A stretch of DNA of 28,449 bases from an uncultured Collinsella sp. (GCA_934650975.1 CAKUFW010000022.1:1-28449), one strand, 5' to 3'; positions 1 through 7,626 are shown, counted from the first letter of the stretch. The notes: generated by a model not told the origin, from the sequence alone. Numbers and translations are program-made.

Positions 1-230
1 GCGGTGACGGCGGCGTCCATATCGGCAAAATAGTGGTAGAACAGCGAGCGCGTGCAGCCGGCTCGCTTGGTCACGGCCGATACCGAAAGGTGGGATACAC
101 CCAGCTCGGAGCTTACGGCGCGCACGGCATCGAGGATCTCGCGACGGCGTTCGTCGCCCGACAGGCGCCTTGCCGCGCTATCGGATGCGGCGGTGTCAAC
201 CGCGGGTAAATCTGCCGTGCTGTTGCTCAT
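1..230 (-). CDS. TetR-family transcriptional regulator, N-terminal part (cut by window edge)
   Basis: Reading the minus strand from the ATG at 230 gives 76 residues that run off the window start. After about 20 low-complexity residues comes a typical TetR helix-turn-helix: RREILDAVRAV, then LSVSAVTKRAGCTRSLFYHYF, where the recognition helix ends in the family's usual LFYHYFADMD. The ligand-binding C-terminal part is outside the window. The gene is divergent from the oxidoreductase at 420, and two perfect palindromes lie in the 189-base space between them. By the usual TetR pattern it probably represses itself and the divergent gene and is released by a small ligand, but the ligand cannot be read from what is visible. 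Confidence 0.85.
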   Translation of the reverse strand, partial: MSNSTADLPAVDTAASDSAARRLSGDERRREILDAVRAVSSELGVSHLSVSAVTKRAGCTRSLFYHYFADMDAAVT

Positions 231-278
231 GTTTTGCCGCCTTTCGTCCTCTTTTGCCCAACCGTTCGCCTAACAGTC

Positions 279-326
279 TTGAATATTGTTGACGGTTCGT
301 CAATACTATTTTTGACACAATGTCAA
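279..326. promoter_or_regulatory. Twin palindromic operators with candidate promoter for the divergent oxidoreductase
   Basis: Two 15-base perfect inverted repeats of the same form are seen: TTGACG-GTT-CGTCAA at 289-303 and TTGACA-CAA-TGTCAA at 312-326, with centres 23 bases apart (about two helical turns). They share the consensus TTGAC(A/G)-N3-(C/T)GTCAA. A weak plus-strand promoter can be drawn as TTGAAT at 279-284 and TACTAT at 304-309 with a 19-base spacer. In that reading the first palindrome fills the spacer and the second covers the start site, as expected for repression. The palindromes are seen directly; the promoter and TetR binding are inferred. Confidence 0.6.
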
Positions 327-419
327 CAATGGCGGGTGAACGGCATGGGGGCATGCTTGGCCTGCAAAAAAAGAGGGGCGCTGCAGTCTCGCCGGGCTGC
401 GGCAAGAGAAGGGACAACC

Positions 420-3197
420 ATGATTCTCAACGGACCGGGGATTAGCTATACCGAGCCCGACATCGGCGCGGAGTTTGTGCCGCCGCTGCCGGAGCATCCG
501 CGCGAGGCCATCGTCAAGCTGTGCGAACACTGCACCAACCGTCTGCTTCACCGCGATGAGCTGCTGGGCTACGAGTACTGGTCGTTTGCCGAGGCCGCGA
601 CCGACGAGCAGGCCGAAGTGCTCTGCAAGATGAAGATGCGCCGTCCCTACACGCTGCCCGAGATGGTCAAGCTCACCGGTATGCCCGAGGCCGATATCGA
701 GAAGATGCTCGACGACATGAGCTACACGGGCTTGCTCGAGTACAACTGGGAAAACCCCGAGCGCGCCAAGCAGTGGGTGCTGCCCATGCTGGTGCCGGGT
801 TCCGCCGAGTTCCTCAACATGCGCGTGAGTCAGCTCGAGGAACATCCGGTCTATGCCAAGTTCTTTGAGCAGGCATCCAAAGGCCCACTGTCCAAGGCCA
901 CGCCGATGGTGCCGCCCGGAGGCGCCGGTATCGGCATGCACGTCATTCCGGTCGAGAAGGCCATCGACGCCGCGAGTACCTCGGTGCCTATTGAGCATAT
1001 CGAGCACTGGCTCGACAAATACGAGGGCAAGTATGCCGCCAGCACCTGCAGCTGCCGCGCGAGCCGCCGCGTGATGGGCGAGGGCTGCGCCGACGACCCG
1101 GCCGATTGGTGCATCGCCGTGGGCGATATGGCCGACTACGTGGTCGAGACCGACCGCGGCCATTACGTGACGCGCGACGAGGTCTACGACATCCTGCGCC
1201 AGGCCGAGGACAACGGCTTTGTGCACCAGATCACGAACATCGACGGCGAGAACAAGATCTTCGCCATCTGCAACTGCAACGTCAACGTGTGCTACGCCCT
1301 GCGTACCTCGCAGCTGTTCAACACGCCTAACCTGTCGCGTTCGGCCTATGTCGCCAAGGTCGAGAAGGACAAGTGCGTGGCGTGCGGCCGCTGCGTTGAG
1401 GTGTGCCCGGCCGGCGCCGCCAAGCTGGGCCAGAAGCTCTGCAGCAAAAAGGCCGGCGGACAGGTGCCCGAGTATCCGCGCCAGGAGCTGCCCGATGCCA
1501 CCAAGTGGGACCACACCAAGTGGTCACCCAACTACCGCAACGACAACCGTATTGAGACGCACGAGTCCGGCACGGCGCCCTGCAAGACGGCCTGCCCCGC
1601 GCATGTCGCCGTTCAGGGCTATCTAAAGCTTGCGGCCCAGGGGCGCTACGACGAGGCCCTGGCACTCATCAAGCGCGAGAACCCGCTGCCTGCCATCTGC
1701 GGCCGCGTATGCAATCGCCGCTGCGAGGACGCCTGCACCCGCGGTCGCGTGGACGAGGCCGTGGCCATCGACGAGGTCAAGAAGTTCATCGCCCAGCGCG
1801 ATCTGGACGCCGCGACCCGCTATGTCCCGCCCGTGGTGCCCCCGACGCGCGCCGGCGGCTTCGACCAGAAGATCGCCATCATCGGTGCCGGTCCGGCGGG
1901 CCTGTCCTGCGCGTTCTACCTGGCCGAGAAGGGCTACAAGCCCGTCGTGTTCGAGAAGAATGAGCGCCCGGGTGGCATGCTCACCTACGGCATTCCCAGC
2001 TTTAAGCTGGAGAAGGACGTCATTGAGGCCGAGGTCGAGGTCATTCGCCTGATGGGTGCCGAGTTCCGCTATGGCGTGGAGGTCGGTCGCGATGTGACGC
2101 TCGACGAGCTGCGCGCGCAGGGCTTTAAGGCCTTTTATGTGGCCATCGGCTGCCAGGGCGGCCGCCTTGCCGGCATTCCGGGCGAGGATGCCGAGGATGT
2201 TACCGTGGCCGTCGACTTCTTGCGCGAGGTCAACAGTGGCAAGATCGATGCGCTGCCCGGCCGCACCATCGTGGTGGGCGGTGGCAACGTTGCTATCGAT
2301 GTCGCGCGCAACTCCTGCCGTCTGGGTTCCGAACACGTTGAGATGTTCTGCCTGGAGAGCGAGGCGCAGATGCCCGCCAGCGAGGAAGAGCGTCGCGAGG
2401 CCATCGAGGACGGCGCGCACATCAGCTGCGGCTGGGGCCCCAAGGAGGTTCACCTGGACGAGGTCGGTCGCGTGTGCGGTATCACCTTCAAGCGCTGCAC
2501 GCGTGTCTACGATGACGAGGGCCGGTTTGCGCCCGAGTACGACGAGAACGATCTGCGCCGTGTCGATGCCGACCGCGTGGTCATGTCGATTGGCCAGTCC
2601 ATTGTGTGGGGCGACCTGCTGGCTGGCTCCAAGGTGGAGCTTGGCCGCGGCCAGGGTGCCCTTGCCGATCCCCAGACCTACCAGACCGCCGAGCCCGACA
2701 TCTTTGTGGGCGGCGACGTCTACACCGGTCCGAGCTTTGCCATCGACGCCATCGCTGCCGGTCACGAGGCCGCCGTGTCCATCCACCGCTTTGTGCAGCC
2801 GGGCTCCACGCTCACCATCGGCCGCAACCAGCGCCGCTACACCGCGCTCGACCGCGACGATGTCGTGATCGAGAGCTACGACAACGCGAGCCGCGAGGTT
2901 GCCCACGTGGACCGCGAGCGCGAGAAGGCCGCGCCGTTTAGCGAGTACGTCGAGACCTTCACCGCGGAGCAGGTGCGTGCCGAGACCGCCCGCTGCCTGG
3001 GCTGCGGCGCCTCGATCGTCGACCCCAACAAGTGCATCGGCTGCGGCCTGTGCACCACCAAGTGCGCGTTCGACGCCATCCACCTCGATCGTGACCGCCC
3101 CGAGTGCTCCACCATGGTCAAATACGAGCAAAAGCTCCCCAGCCTGGGCAAGTACGCGCTCAAACGCGCCATCAAAATTAAGTTTGGCAAGAAGTAA
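420..3197 (+). CDS. Multidomain Fe-S/FAD oxidoreductase, GltD (glutamate synthase small subunit)-like
   Basis: The protein has 925 residues from the ATG at 420, chosen because a purine-rich AGAAGGGA sits just upstream; the frame is open further upstream without a better ribosome site. Residues 1-310 are a Cys-rich region of unknown fold (CSCR near 210, CNCNVNVC near 284-291). A ferredoxin motif follows (CVACGRCVEVCP, 319-330). Next is a GltD-like part: a Cys-rich helical domain (388-440), an FAD dinucleotide fold (GAGPAG, 489-494) and an NAD(P) fold (GGGNVA, 620-625). The C-terminus adds CLGCG and CIGCGLCTTKC (859-882). The family moves electrons between NAD(P)H, flavin and Fe-S centres. There is no glutamate synthase large subunit nearby, so the partner is unknown. 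hypA follows 39 bases downstream. Confidence 0.85.
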   Translation: MILNGPGISYTEPDIGAEFVPPLPEHPREAIVKLCEHCTNRLLHRDELLGYEYWSFAEAATDEQAEVLCKMKMRRPYTLPEMVKLTGMPEADIEKMLDDMSYTGLLEYNWENPERAKQWVLPMLVPGSAEFLNMRVSQLEEHPVYAKFFEQASKGPLSKATPMVPPGGAGIGMHVIPVEKAIDAASTSVPIEHIEHWLDKYEGKYAASTCSCRASRRVMGEGCADDPADWCIAVGDMADYVVETDRGHYVTRDEVYDILRQAEDNGFVHQITNIDGENKIFAICNCNVNVCYALRTSQLFNTPNLSRSAYVAKVEKDKCVACGRCVEVCPAGAAKLGQKLCSKKAGGQVPEYPRQELPDATKWDHTKWSPNYRNDNRIETHESGTAPCKTACPAHVAVQGYLKLAAQGRYDEALALIKRENPLPAICGRVCNRRCEDACTRGRVDEAVAIDEVKKFIAQRDLDAATRYVPPVVPPTRAGGFDQKIAIIGAGPAGLSCAFYLAEKGYKPVVFEKNERPGGMLTYGIPSFKLEKDVIEAEVEVIRLMGAEFRYGVEVGRDVTLDELRAQGFKAFYVAIGCQGGRLAGIPGEDAEDVTVAVDFLREVNSGKIDALPGRTIVVGGGNVAIDVARNSCRLGSEHVEMFCLESEAQMPASEEERREAIEDGAHISCGWGPKEVHLDEVGRVCGITFKRCTRVYDDEGRFAPEYDENDLRRVDADRVVMSIGQSIVWGDLLAGSKVELGRGQGALADPQTYQTAEPDIFVGGDVYTGPSFAIDAIAAGHEAAVSIHRFVQPGSTLTIGRNQRRYTALDRDDVVIESYDNASREVAHVDREREKAAPFSEYVETFTAEQVRAETARCLGCGASIVDPNKCIGCGLCTTKCAFDAIHLDRDRPECSTMVKYEQKLPSLGKYALKRAIKIKFGKK

Positions 3198-3236
3198 AAG
3201 GCCATAGCGGATAAGGGAACGGCGGAAGGATATAAA

Positions 3237-3674
3237 GTGCACGAGCTGGGAATCGTCTATCACATCATTCGCGATGTTGAGAATGTGGCACGCGCCAATG
3301 GCGTGGGTCGCGTCTCGAGCGTGACGTTGCTGCTGGGCGAGGTCTCGGGCGTCGTTCCCGATCTGCTGCTCGATGCTTGGCGCTGGGCAGCAGATAAAAA
3401 GCCCATCACGCAGGGCGCGGAGCTTGTCGTGGAGCCTGTCGAGGCCGTGACGCACTGCGAGGCATGCGGACGGGATTACGCGACGGTCGAGCACGGCAAG
3501 ACCTGCCCCCATTGCGGCAGCGGCGAGACCTATCTGCTGCAGGGCCAAGAGGTCATGATCAAGCAGATCGAGACTCCCGACGAGGACCCGGCGGACGCCG
3601 CCTCGGGCGGCCCGACTGCTCCCGCCGACACCCCCGATGCCGTCGACGCCGCCAATCCCCTCCACATCGCCTAG
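3237..3674 (+). CDS. hypA: Hydrogenase maturation nickel metallochaperone HypA
   Basis: The protein has 145 residues and a GTG start at 3237 preceded by GGAAGGA. It begins MHELGIVYHII, where His2 is the nickel ligand of the family, and carries the zinc motif CEACGRDYATVEHGKTCPHC at about residues 78-97. The length is about 25-30 residues more than the usual 113-120 because of a Pro/Ala/Asp-rich tail (EDPADAASGG...). HypA normally hands nickel to [NiFe]-hydrogenase maturation. Here no hydrogenase or other hyp gene is present; the only neighbour is the Fe-S/FAD oxidoreductase upstream, with which it is probably co-transcribed. A role in nickel delivery is family knowledge; the client protein is unknown. 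Confidence 0.9.
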   Translation: MHELGIVYHIIRDVENVARANGVGRVSSVTLLLGEVSGVVPDLLLDAWRWAADKKPITQGAELVVEPVEAVTHCEACGRDYATVEHGKTCPHCGSGETYLLQGQEVMIKQIETPDEDPADAASGGPTAPADTPDAVDAANPLHIA

Positions 3675-3683
3675 CCCCTCATC

Positions 3684-3754
3684 AGTTGCGGTGAAATAGT
3701 TCCTAAAATCGGCCCCATGGCCCCCAGCCAGGAACTATTCCACCGCAACTTTTT
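3684..3754 (+). terminator. Long-stem terminator-like hairpin after hypA
   Basis: Arms at 3684-3704 and 3730-3750 are 21 bases each and complementary at all but one position. The 25-base loop contains a smaller GGCC-rich stem. The right arm runs directly into five T (3750-3754), so it works as an intrinsic terminator for the oxidoreductase-hypA unit. The stem is longer than a typical terminator, and the right arm core TTCCACCGCAA recurs at 7612-7622 in the hairpin repeat cluster, which suggests a repeated intergenic element that also ends transcripts. Confidence 0.7.
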
Positions 3755-4090
3755 GCGTCCCCATTGTTCAGTTTTGCTAGATTGTCAGAGCATATTTTTC
3801 GTCATTAGTCAAGTTCGGTCTGTTTAAACAAAATATCGTCAGTACAAGCACATTTTTACCTATTTAAAATCGGTATTAATGAACGGTTTACTTGTATATG
3901 CAAAAAATATGCGTTGATAAGCCGCATTTAGCAGGTAATGAGCTAAAAATCAGTAATGTAATTAACTTGTAACAAAGATTGACGTTTAAACAAATAATCC
4001 AACCATTTGCAGTTTTAGCTATAATTCCACAAAGCAAACAGGTATACTCCTTTCATGTCATGTAGGAATTACGTAGACAAAAAGGAGGTT
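3755..4090 (+). promoter_or_regulatory. AT-rich upstream region and promoter of the mannose-type PTS operon
   Basis: About 330 gene-free bases that are strikingly AT-rich compared with the coding regions around them. A perfect TATAAT lies at 4020-4025 and a TATACT at 4043-4048; neither has a good TTGACA at the right distance. The 11-mer GTTTAAACAAA occurs twice, at 3822-3832 and 3984-3994, each containing the palindrome GTTTAAAC. A small inverted repeat ATGCG/CGCAT lies at about 3909-3927. AAAGGAGG at 4081-4088 is the ribosome site of the first PTS gene. No sigma-54 type -24/-12 element (GG-N10-GC), known from Firmicute mannose operons, was found. The region probably binds regulators; which ones is unknown. 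Confidence 0.5.
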
Positions 4091-4095
4091 ATGTG

Positions 4096-5085
4096 ATGGT
4101 AAGTATTGTTCTTGCTAGCCACGGGGACTTGGCTGCTGGAATCAAGCAGACGGGCTCGATGGTCTTTGGCGATCAGCCGTCTGTAGCCGTGGTCTCGCTC
4201 GAGCCGAGCATGGGCCCCGACGACTTCCGTGCCAAGGTCGAGGAAGCAATCGCTTCCTTCGAGGACCAGGAGCAGGTGCTCTTCCTCGTTGATCTGTGGG
4301 GCGGCACGCCGTTCAACCAGATCAGCGGGCTCATCGAGGGCCACGATTCCTGGGCTATCGTCACCGGTGTCAACCTGCCTATGCTCATCGAGGCATATTC
4401 GCAGCGCTTTGACGCAAAGAACACTGCACATGCGATCGCAAAACATCTCGTGACTGAGGCTAAGGCTGGCGTGCGCGTCAAGCCCGAGTCTCTGGAGCCC
4501 GAGGAGAAGAAGCCGGCTGCGGCCGCTGCTGCTCCTGCAGGCGCCATCCCTCCGGGAACGGTCATCGGCGACGGGCACATCAAGATCGCCCACGTCCGTA
4601 TCGACACCCGTCTGCTTCATGGCCAGGTGGCCACCACGTGGACCAAGCAGATCAACCCCAACCGCATCATCGTGGTTTCCGACGGCGTTGCTCACGACGA
4701 GCTCCGCAAGACCATGATCGAGCAGGCTGCCCCTCCGGGAGTCCATGCCAACGTCGTGCCCATCAAGAAGATGGCCGAGGTCGTCAAGGACACGCGCTTT
4801 GGTGACACCAAGGCGATGCTGCTCTTCGAGAACCCGCAGGATCTGCTCAAGGCCATCGAGGCCGGCGTCGACATCAAGGAAGTCAACATCGGTTCCATGG
4901 CCCACTCCAAGGGCAAGGTCGTCGTCACCAACGCCGTCGCTATGGGCGATGACGACGTTAAGACTCTCGAGGCCCTCAAGGCCAAGGGCGTCAAGTTCGA
5001 GGTCCGCAAGGTTCCTTCGGATTCCTCCGAGGATCTCGACGCCATGTTGAAGAAAGCTAAGGCCGAACTGGCCGCTCAAGCATAG
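4096..5085 (+). CDS. manX: PTS mannose/fructose/sorbose-family EIIAB component
   Basis: The protein has 329 residues. ATG at 4096 is preferred: AAAGGAGG ends seven bases before it, while the in-frame GTG at 4093 is too close. The IIA domain (about 1-130) starts MVSIVLASHGDLAAGIKQT with the phosphorylated His in ASHGD. An Ala/Pro linker (EEKKPAAAAAAPAGAIPPG) follows. The IIB domain (about 160-329) has RIDTRLLHGQVATTW with the phosphorylated His in LLHGQ. The protein is cytoplasmic; it takes phosphate from HPr and passes it to sugar arriving through EIIC/EIID. It is first gene of a four-gene set, 18 bases before EIIC. The sugar could be mannose, glucose, fructose, or an amino sugar; the sequence alone does not decide. 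Confidence 0.93.
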   Translation: MVSIVLASHGDLAAGIKQTGSMVFGDQPSVAVVSLEPSMGPDDFRAKVEEAIASFEDQEQVLFLVDLWGGTPFNQISGLIEGHDSWAIVTGVNLPMLIEAYSQRFDAKNTAHAIAKHLVTEAKAGVRVKPESLEPEEKKPAAAAAAPAGAIPPGTVIGDGHIKIAHVRIDTRLLHGQVATTWTKQINPNRIIVVSDGVAHDELRKTMIEQAAPPGVHANVVPIKKMAEVVKDTRFGDTKAMLLFENPQDLLKAIEAGVDIKEVNIGSMAHSKGKVVVTNAVAMGDDDVKTLEALKAKGVKFEVRKVPSDSSEDLDAMLKKAKAELAAQA

Positions 5086-5103
5086 TAAAGGAGGGTCCGA
5101 TAC

Positions 5104-5922
5104 ATGTCCGCGCTTACTATTGTTCTTATCGCGATCATCGCGCTGCTTGCCGGTATGGAAGGCGTTCTGGACCAGTTCCAGTTCCATCAGCCGCTCGTTG
5201 CGTGCACGCTTATCGGTCTCGTAACCGGTCACCTTCAGGAGGGCATCCTCCTGGGCGGTTCGCTCCAGATGATGGCCCTTGGCTGGGCTAACGTCGGCGC
5301 CGCCGTCGCGCCTGACGCTGCTCTGGCATCGGTCGCTTCTTCGATCATCATGGTGCTCGCCCTCAACGGCGGCGCCACCGATTCGGCCAAGGCCGTTACC
5401 GCCGCCATCGCCGTCGCCGTCCCGCTTTCGGTCGCTGGTCTGTTCCTGACCATGATCTGCCGTACCCTGGCCACCGCTATCGCTCACGCCATGGACGGTT
5501 GCGCCGAGAAGGGCGATTTCGCCGGCATCGAGCGCTGGCAGTACGCTGCCATCCTCATGCAGGGCCTTCGTATCGCCATCCCGGCCGTCCTGCTGTGCAT
5601 CATCCCGGCCGAGGCCGTGACCAACGCGCTCAACGCTATGCCTGACTGGCTGTCCGGCGGCATGGCTGTCGGCGGCGGCATGGTCGCTTCCGTCGGTTAC
5701 GCCATGGTCATCAACATGATGGCCACCAAGGAGACCTGGCCGTTCTTCATCCTCGGCTTCGTCCTTGCTGCCATCCCTCAGCTCACGCTGATCGCCCTGG
5801 GCCTCATCGGCATCTCCCTTGCCCTTATCTACCTTGGCCTTAAGGATCTGGCCAAGCAGGGTGGCGGCATGGGCGGTGGCTCCGGCGACCCGCTCGGCGA
5901 CATTCTGAACGATTACGAGTAG
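5104..5922 (+). CDS. manY: PTS mannose/fructose/sorbose-family EIIC component
   Basis: The protein has 272 residues from ATG 5104, after AAAGGAGGG. It is a highly hydrophobic multi-pass membrane protein. It starts with the signature MSALTIVLIAIIALLAGMEGVLDQFQFHQPLVACTLIG (first part quoted in shortened form: AGMEGVLDQFQFHQPLV) followed by TGHLQEGILLGGSLQMM and ALGWANVGAAVAPDAA, all typical of EIIC of this family. The C-terminus is a Gly-rich tail (KQGGGMGGGSGDPLG) and an acidic end. Together with EIID it forms the sugar channel. It is 18 bases after EIIAB and 16 bases before EIID, so one operon is clear. Confidence 0.93.
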   Translation: MSALTIVLIAIIALLAGMEGVLDQFQFHQPLVACTLIGLVTGHLQEGILLGGSLQMMALGWANVGAAVAPDAALASVASSIIMVLALNGGATDSAKAVTAAIAVAVPLSVAGLFLTMICRTLATAIAHAMDGCAEKGDFAGIERWQYAAILMQGLRIAIPAVLLCIIPAEAVTNALNAMPDWLSGGMAVGGGMVASVGYAMVINMMATKETWPFFILGFVLAAIPQLTLIALGLIGISLALIYLGLKDLAKQGGGMGGGSGDPLGDILNDYE

Positions 5923-5938
5923 GAGGGGAGTGATACAT

Positions 5939-6859
5939 ATGGCAGAGAACAAGATTCAGCTTACCAAGGCTGACCGCAAGAAGGTTTGCTTCCGTCATCA
6001 GTTCCTTCAGGGCTCGTGGAACTACGAGCGTATGCAGAATGGCGGCTGGTGCTTCGCAATGATCCCTGCGATCAAGAAGCTCTACACCAGCAAGGATGAC
6101 CAGATTGCCGCTCTTAAGCGTCACCTGGAGTTCTATAACACCCATCCCTATGTTTCCGCCCCCGTCATTGGCGTTACCCTCGCTCTCGAGGAGGAGCGCG
6201 CCAACGGTGCTCCGATTGACGACGTCGCCATCCAGGGCGTTAAGGTCGGTATGATGGGCCCGCTCGCCGGCGTCGGCGACCCTGCCTTCTGGTTCACCCT
6301 TCGCCCGATCCTGGGCGCTCTGGGCGCTTCCATGGCCCTGTCCGGCAGCATTGCCGGCCCGCTGCTGTTCTTCTTCGCGTGGAACATCATCCGTTACGCT
6401 TTCCTGTGGTACACGCAGGAGTTTGGCTACAAGGTCGGCTCCTCCATCGCCAAGGACCTCTCCGGTGGTCTGATGGGCAAGGTCACCGAGGGCGCTTCCA
6501 TCCTGGGTATGTTCATCATCGGTGCCCTGGTCGAGCGCTGGGTGTCCATCTCCTTCACCCCGGTCGTCTCCAAGGTCACGCAGTCTGCTGGCGCTTTCAT
6601 TGACTGGGCCAACCTGCCTTCCGGTTCCGAGGGCGTCAAGGAAGCGCTGACGATGTACAACTCCGTCGGTGCCACCGCCCTTGATCAGGTGAAGGTCACC
6701 ACGCTTCAGGCCAACCTCGATCAGCTCATCCCCGGCCTTGCCGCCGTGTGCCTGACCCTGCTGGTCTGCAAGCTCCTCAAGAAGAAGGTCAGCCCGATCG
6801 TCATCATCCTGGCTCTCTTCGCCGTCGGCATCATCGGTCGCGTTTGCGGCTTCATGTAA
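5939..6859 (+). CDS. manZ: PTS mannose/fructose/sorbose-family EIID component
   Basis: The protein has 306 residues. ATG at 5939 is chosen because AGGAGGGG at 5921-5928 would leave almost no space for the in-frame GTG at 5930. Family signatures are seen: FRHQFLQGSWNYERMQNGGW near the N-terminus, FYNTHPYVSAPVIGVTLALE, GVKVGMMGPLAGVGDPAFW, and two or more membrane segments near the C-terminus (LIPGLAAVCLTLLVCKLL; PIVIILALFAVGIIGRVCGF). It partners EIIC in the membrane. A terminator lies 56 bases downstream, before the DUF956 gene. Confidence 0.93.
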   Translation: MAENKIQLTKADRKKVCFRHQFLQGSWNYERMQNGGWCFAMIPAIKKLYTSKDDQIAALKRHLEFYNTHPYVSAPVIGVTLALEEERANGAPIDDVAIQGVKVGMMGPLAGVGDPAFWFTLRPILGALGASMALSGSIAGPLLFFFAWNIIRYAFLWYTQEFGYKVGSSIAKDLSGGLMGKVTEGASILGMFIIGALVERWVSISFTPVVSKVTQSAGAFIDWANLPSGSEGVKEALTMYNSVGATALDQVKVTTLQANLDQLIPGLAAVCLTLLVCKLLKKKVSPIVIILALFAVGIIGRVCGFM

Positions 6860-6915
6860 GCACGTTTCGGCTTAAGACCGATAATTGCTAGGCAAGGGCT
6901 TTTGAGCCATTGAAA

Positions 6916-6960
6916 CGGACCGCACCCGGTGGGTACACTGGATGCGGTCCGATTGTTTTA
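6916..6960 (+). terminator. Intrinsic terminator between EIID and DUF956 genes
   Basis: CGGACCGCA at 6916-6924 pairs with TGCGGTCCG at 6943-6951. The inner bases CCGGTG/CACTGG extend the stem with one G-T pair. ATTGTTTTATTT follows. It stands only 20 bases before the DUF956 start, so downstream expression must come from read-through or be controlled here. Confidence 0.75.
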
Positions 6961-6979
6961 TTTGGAGGGCGAGGCGCGC

Positions 6980-7378
6980 ATGGCGCAATCTCAGAACAGC
7001 ACGGTTGATCTGGCAACGCCGGCAACCTGCCTGATGGGGCTTACTAGCCACGGTAACGTGATGGTGGGCAATAAGGCGTTCGAGTACTATAACGAGCGCA
7101 ATCCCGAGGATTATATTCAGATCCCGTGGGACGAGGTCGACTATATTGCCGCCGAGGTTTTGCGCGGCACCAAGAAGATTACGCGTTTTGCCATCTTCAC
7201 CAAGGACAACGGTCACTTTACGTTTTCGACGCGCGACGACAAAGAGACGCTGCGCGCGGTTCGCAAGTACGTTGACGAGGATAAACTCGTGCGTTCGCCT
7301 GACTTTATCGACGTGACGGCCAAGGGCGCCAAGAGCATCCCCTCCGTTATCAAAAACCTCTTCCACAAAGGCAACTAG
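6980..7378 (+). CDS. manO: DUF956 family protein (ManO-like), mannose PTS-associated
   Basis: The protein has 132 residues from ATG 6980 with GGAGGG ten bases upstream. An earlier in-frame GTG at 6929 lies inside the terminator and is rejected. Recognisable DUF956 stretches are ATCLMGLTSHGNVMVGNKAFEYY, quoted here as LTSHGNVMVGNKAFEYY, then IQIPWDEVDYIAAEVLRG, FAIFTKDNGHFTFSTRD and KETLRAVRKY. The family is soluble and sits just after mannose-PTS genes in lactic acid bacteria, where it is named ManO; a regulatory role in the PTS is suspected, but the mechanism is not established. The separation from manZ by a terminator suggests a lower, separately adjusted level. Confidence 0.85.
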   Translation: MAQSQNSTVDLATPATCLMGLTSHGNVMVGNKAFEYYNERNPEDYIQIPWDEVDYIAAEVLRGTKKITRFAIFTKDNGHFTFSTRDDKETLRAVRKYVDEDKLVRSPDFIDVTAKGAKSIPSVIKNLFHKGN

Positions 7379-7403
7379 TCATTAAAGAGCGCCCCCTCAA
7401 TGT

Positions 7404-7626
7404 GGGATGCAGTTTCCCTTGGGGCTCGATTGGGAAAGTGCATCCCGGTTAGAGCGCTGATTCCGAGATGTAGTTTCCGGAACGGTGTCGTTTGGGAAAC
7501 CGTGTCCCGTTTCGAGCCGAAATTCTGGGACACAGTTTCCCAGCGAGGTCCCATGGGGAAAGTCTGACCCAGAATTTGCTTAGATTGTGGGACGCACTTT
7601 CCGGAGAGCTGTTCCACCGCAATTTC
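7404..7626. repeat. Cluster of imperfect hairpin repeats (three and a half units)
   Basis: This gene-free stretch holds three inverted-repeat units and a half unit. Unit 1 arms are 7404-7418 (GGGATGCAGTTTCCC) and 7432-7446 with one mismatch. Unit 2 arms are 7465-7479 (GAGATGTAGTTTCCG) and 7494-7508, differing mainly by transitions. Unit 3 arms are 7523-7541 (ending GGGACACAGTTTCCC) and 7555-7574. The half unit is GTGGGACGCACTTTCCGG at 7587-7604, followed by TTCCACCGCAA at 7612-7622, which also occurs in the right arm of the hairpin after hypA. The shared core is GGGA-N3-CAGTTTCCC. Nothing here codes for a convincing protein. Confidence 0.7.

Noticed and set aside
1623..3665. Long open frame on the minus strand (680 codons) opposite the oxidoreductase and hypA
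   Set aside because: It is a by-product of GC-rich codon use in the plus-strand genes. It spans two unrelated genes and has no recognisable motif.
3960..4095. Sigma-54 promoter for the mannose PTS operon
   Set aside because: No GG-N10-GC element was found, and there is no LevR/ManR-type activator gene in the window.
4069..5952. Long open frame on the minus strand opposite the PTS genes
   Set aside because: The plus strand carries clear EIIAB and EIIC motifs and ribosome sites; the opposite frame has Asp/Gly/His-rich shadow composition.
7404..7626. CRISPR array
   Set aside because: Units are imperfect, of unequal length, and are themselves hairpins without unique spacers; no cas gene is near.
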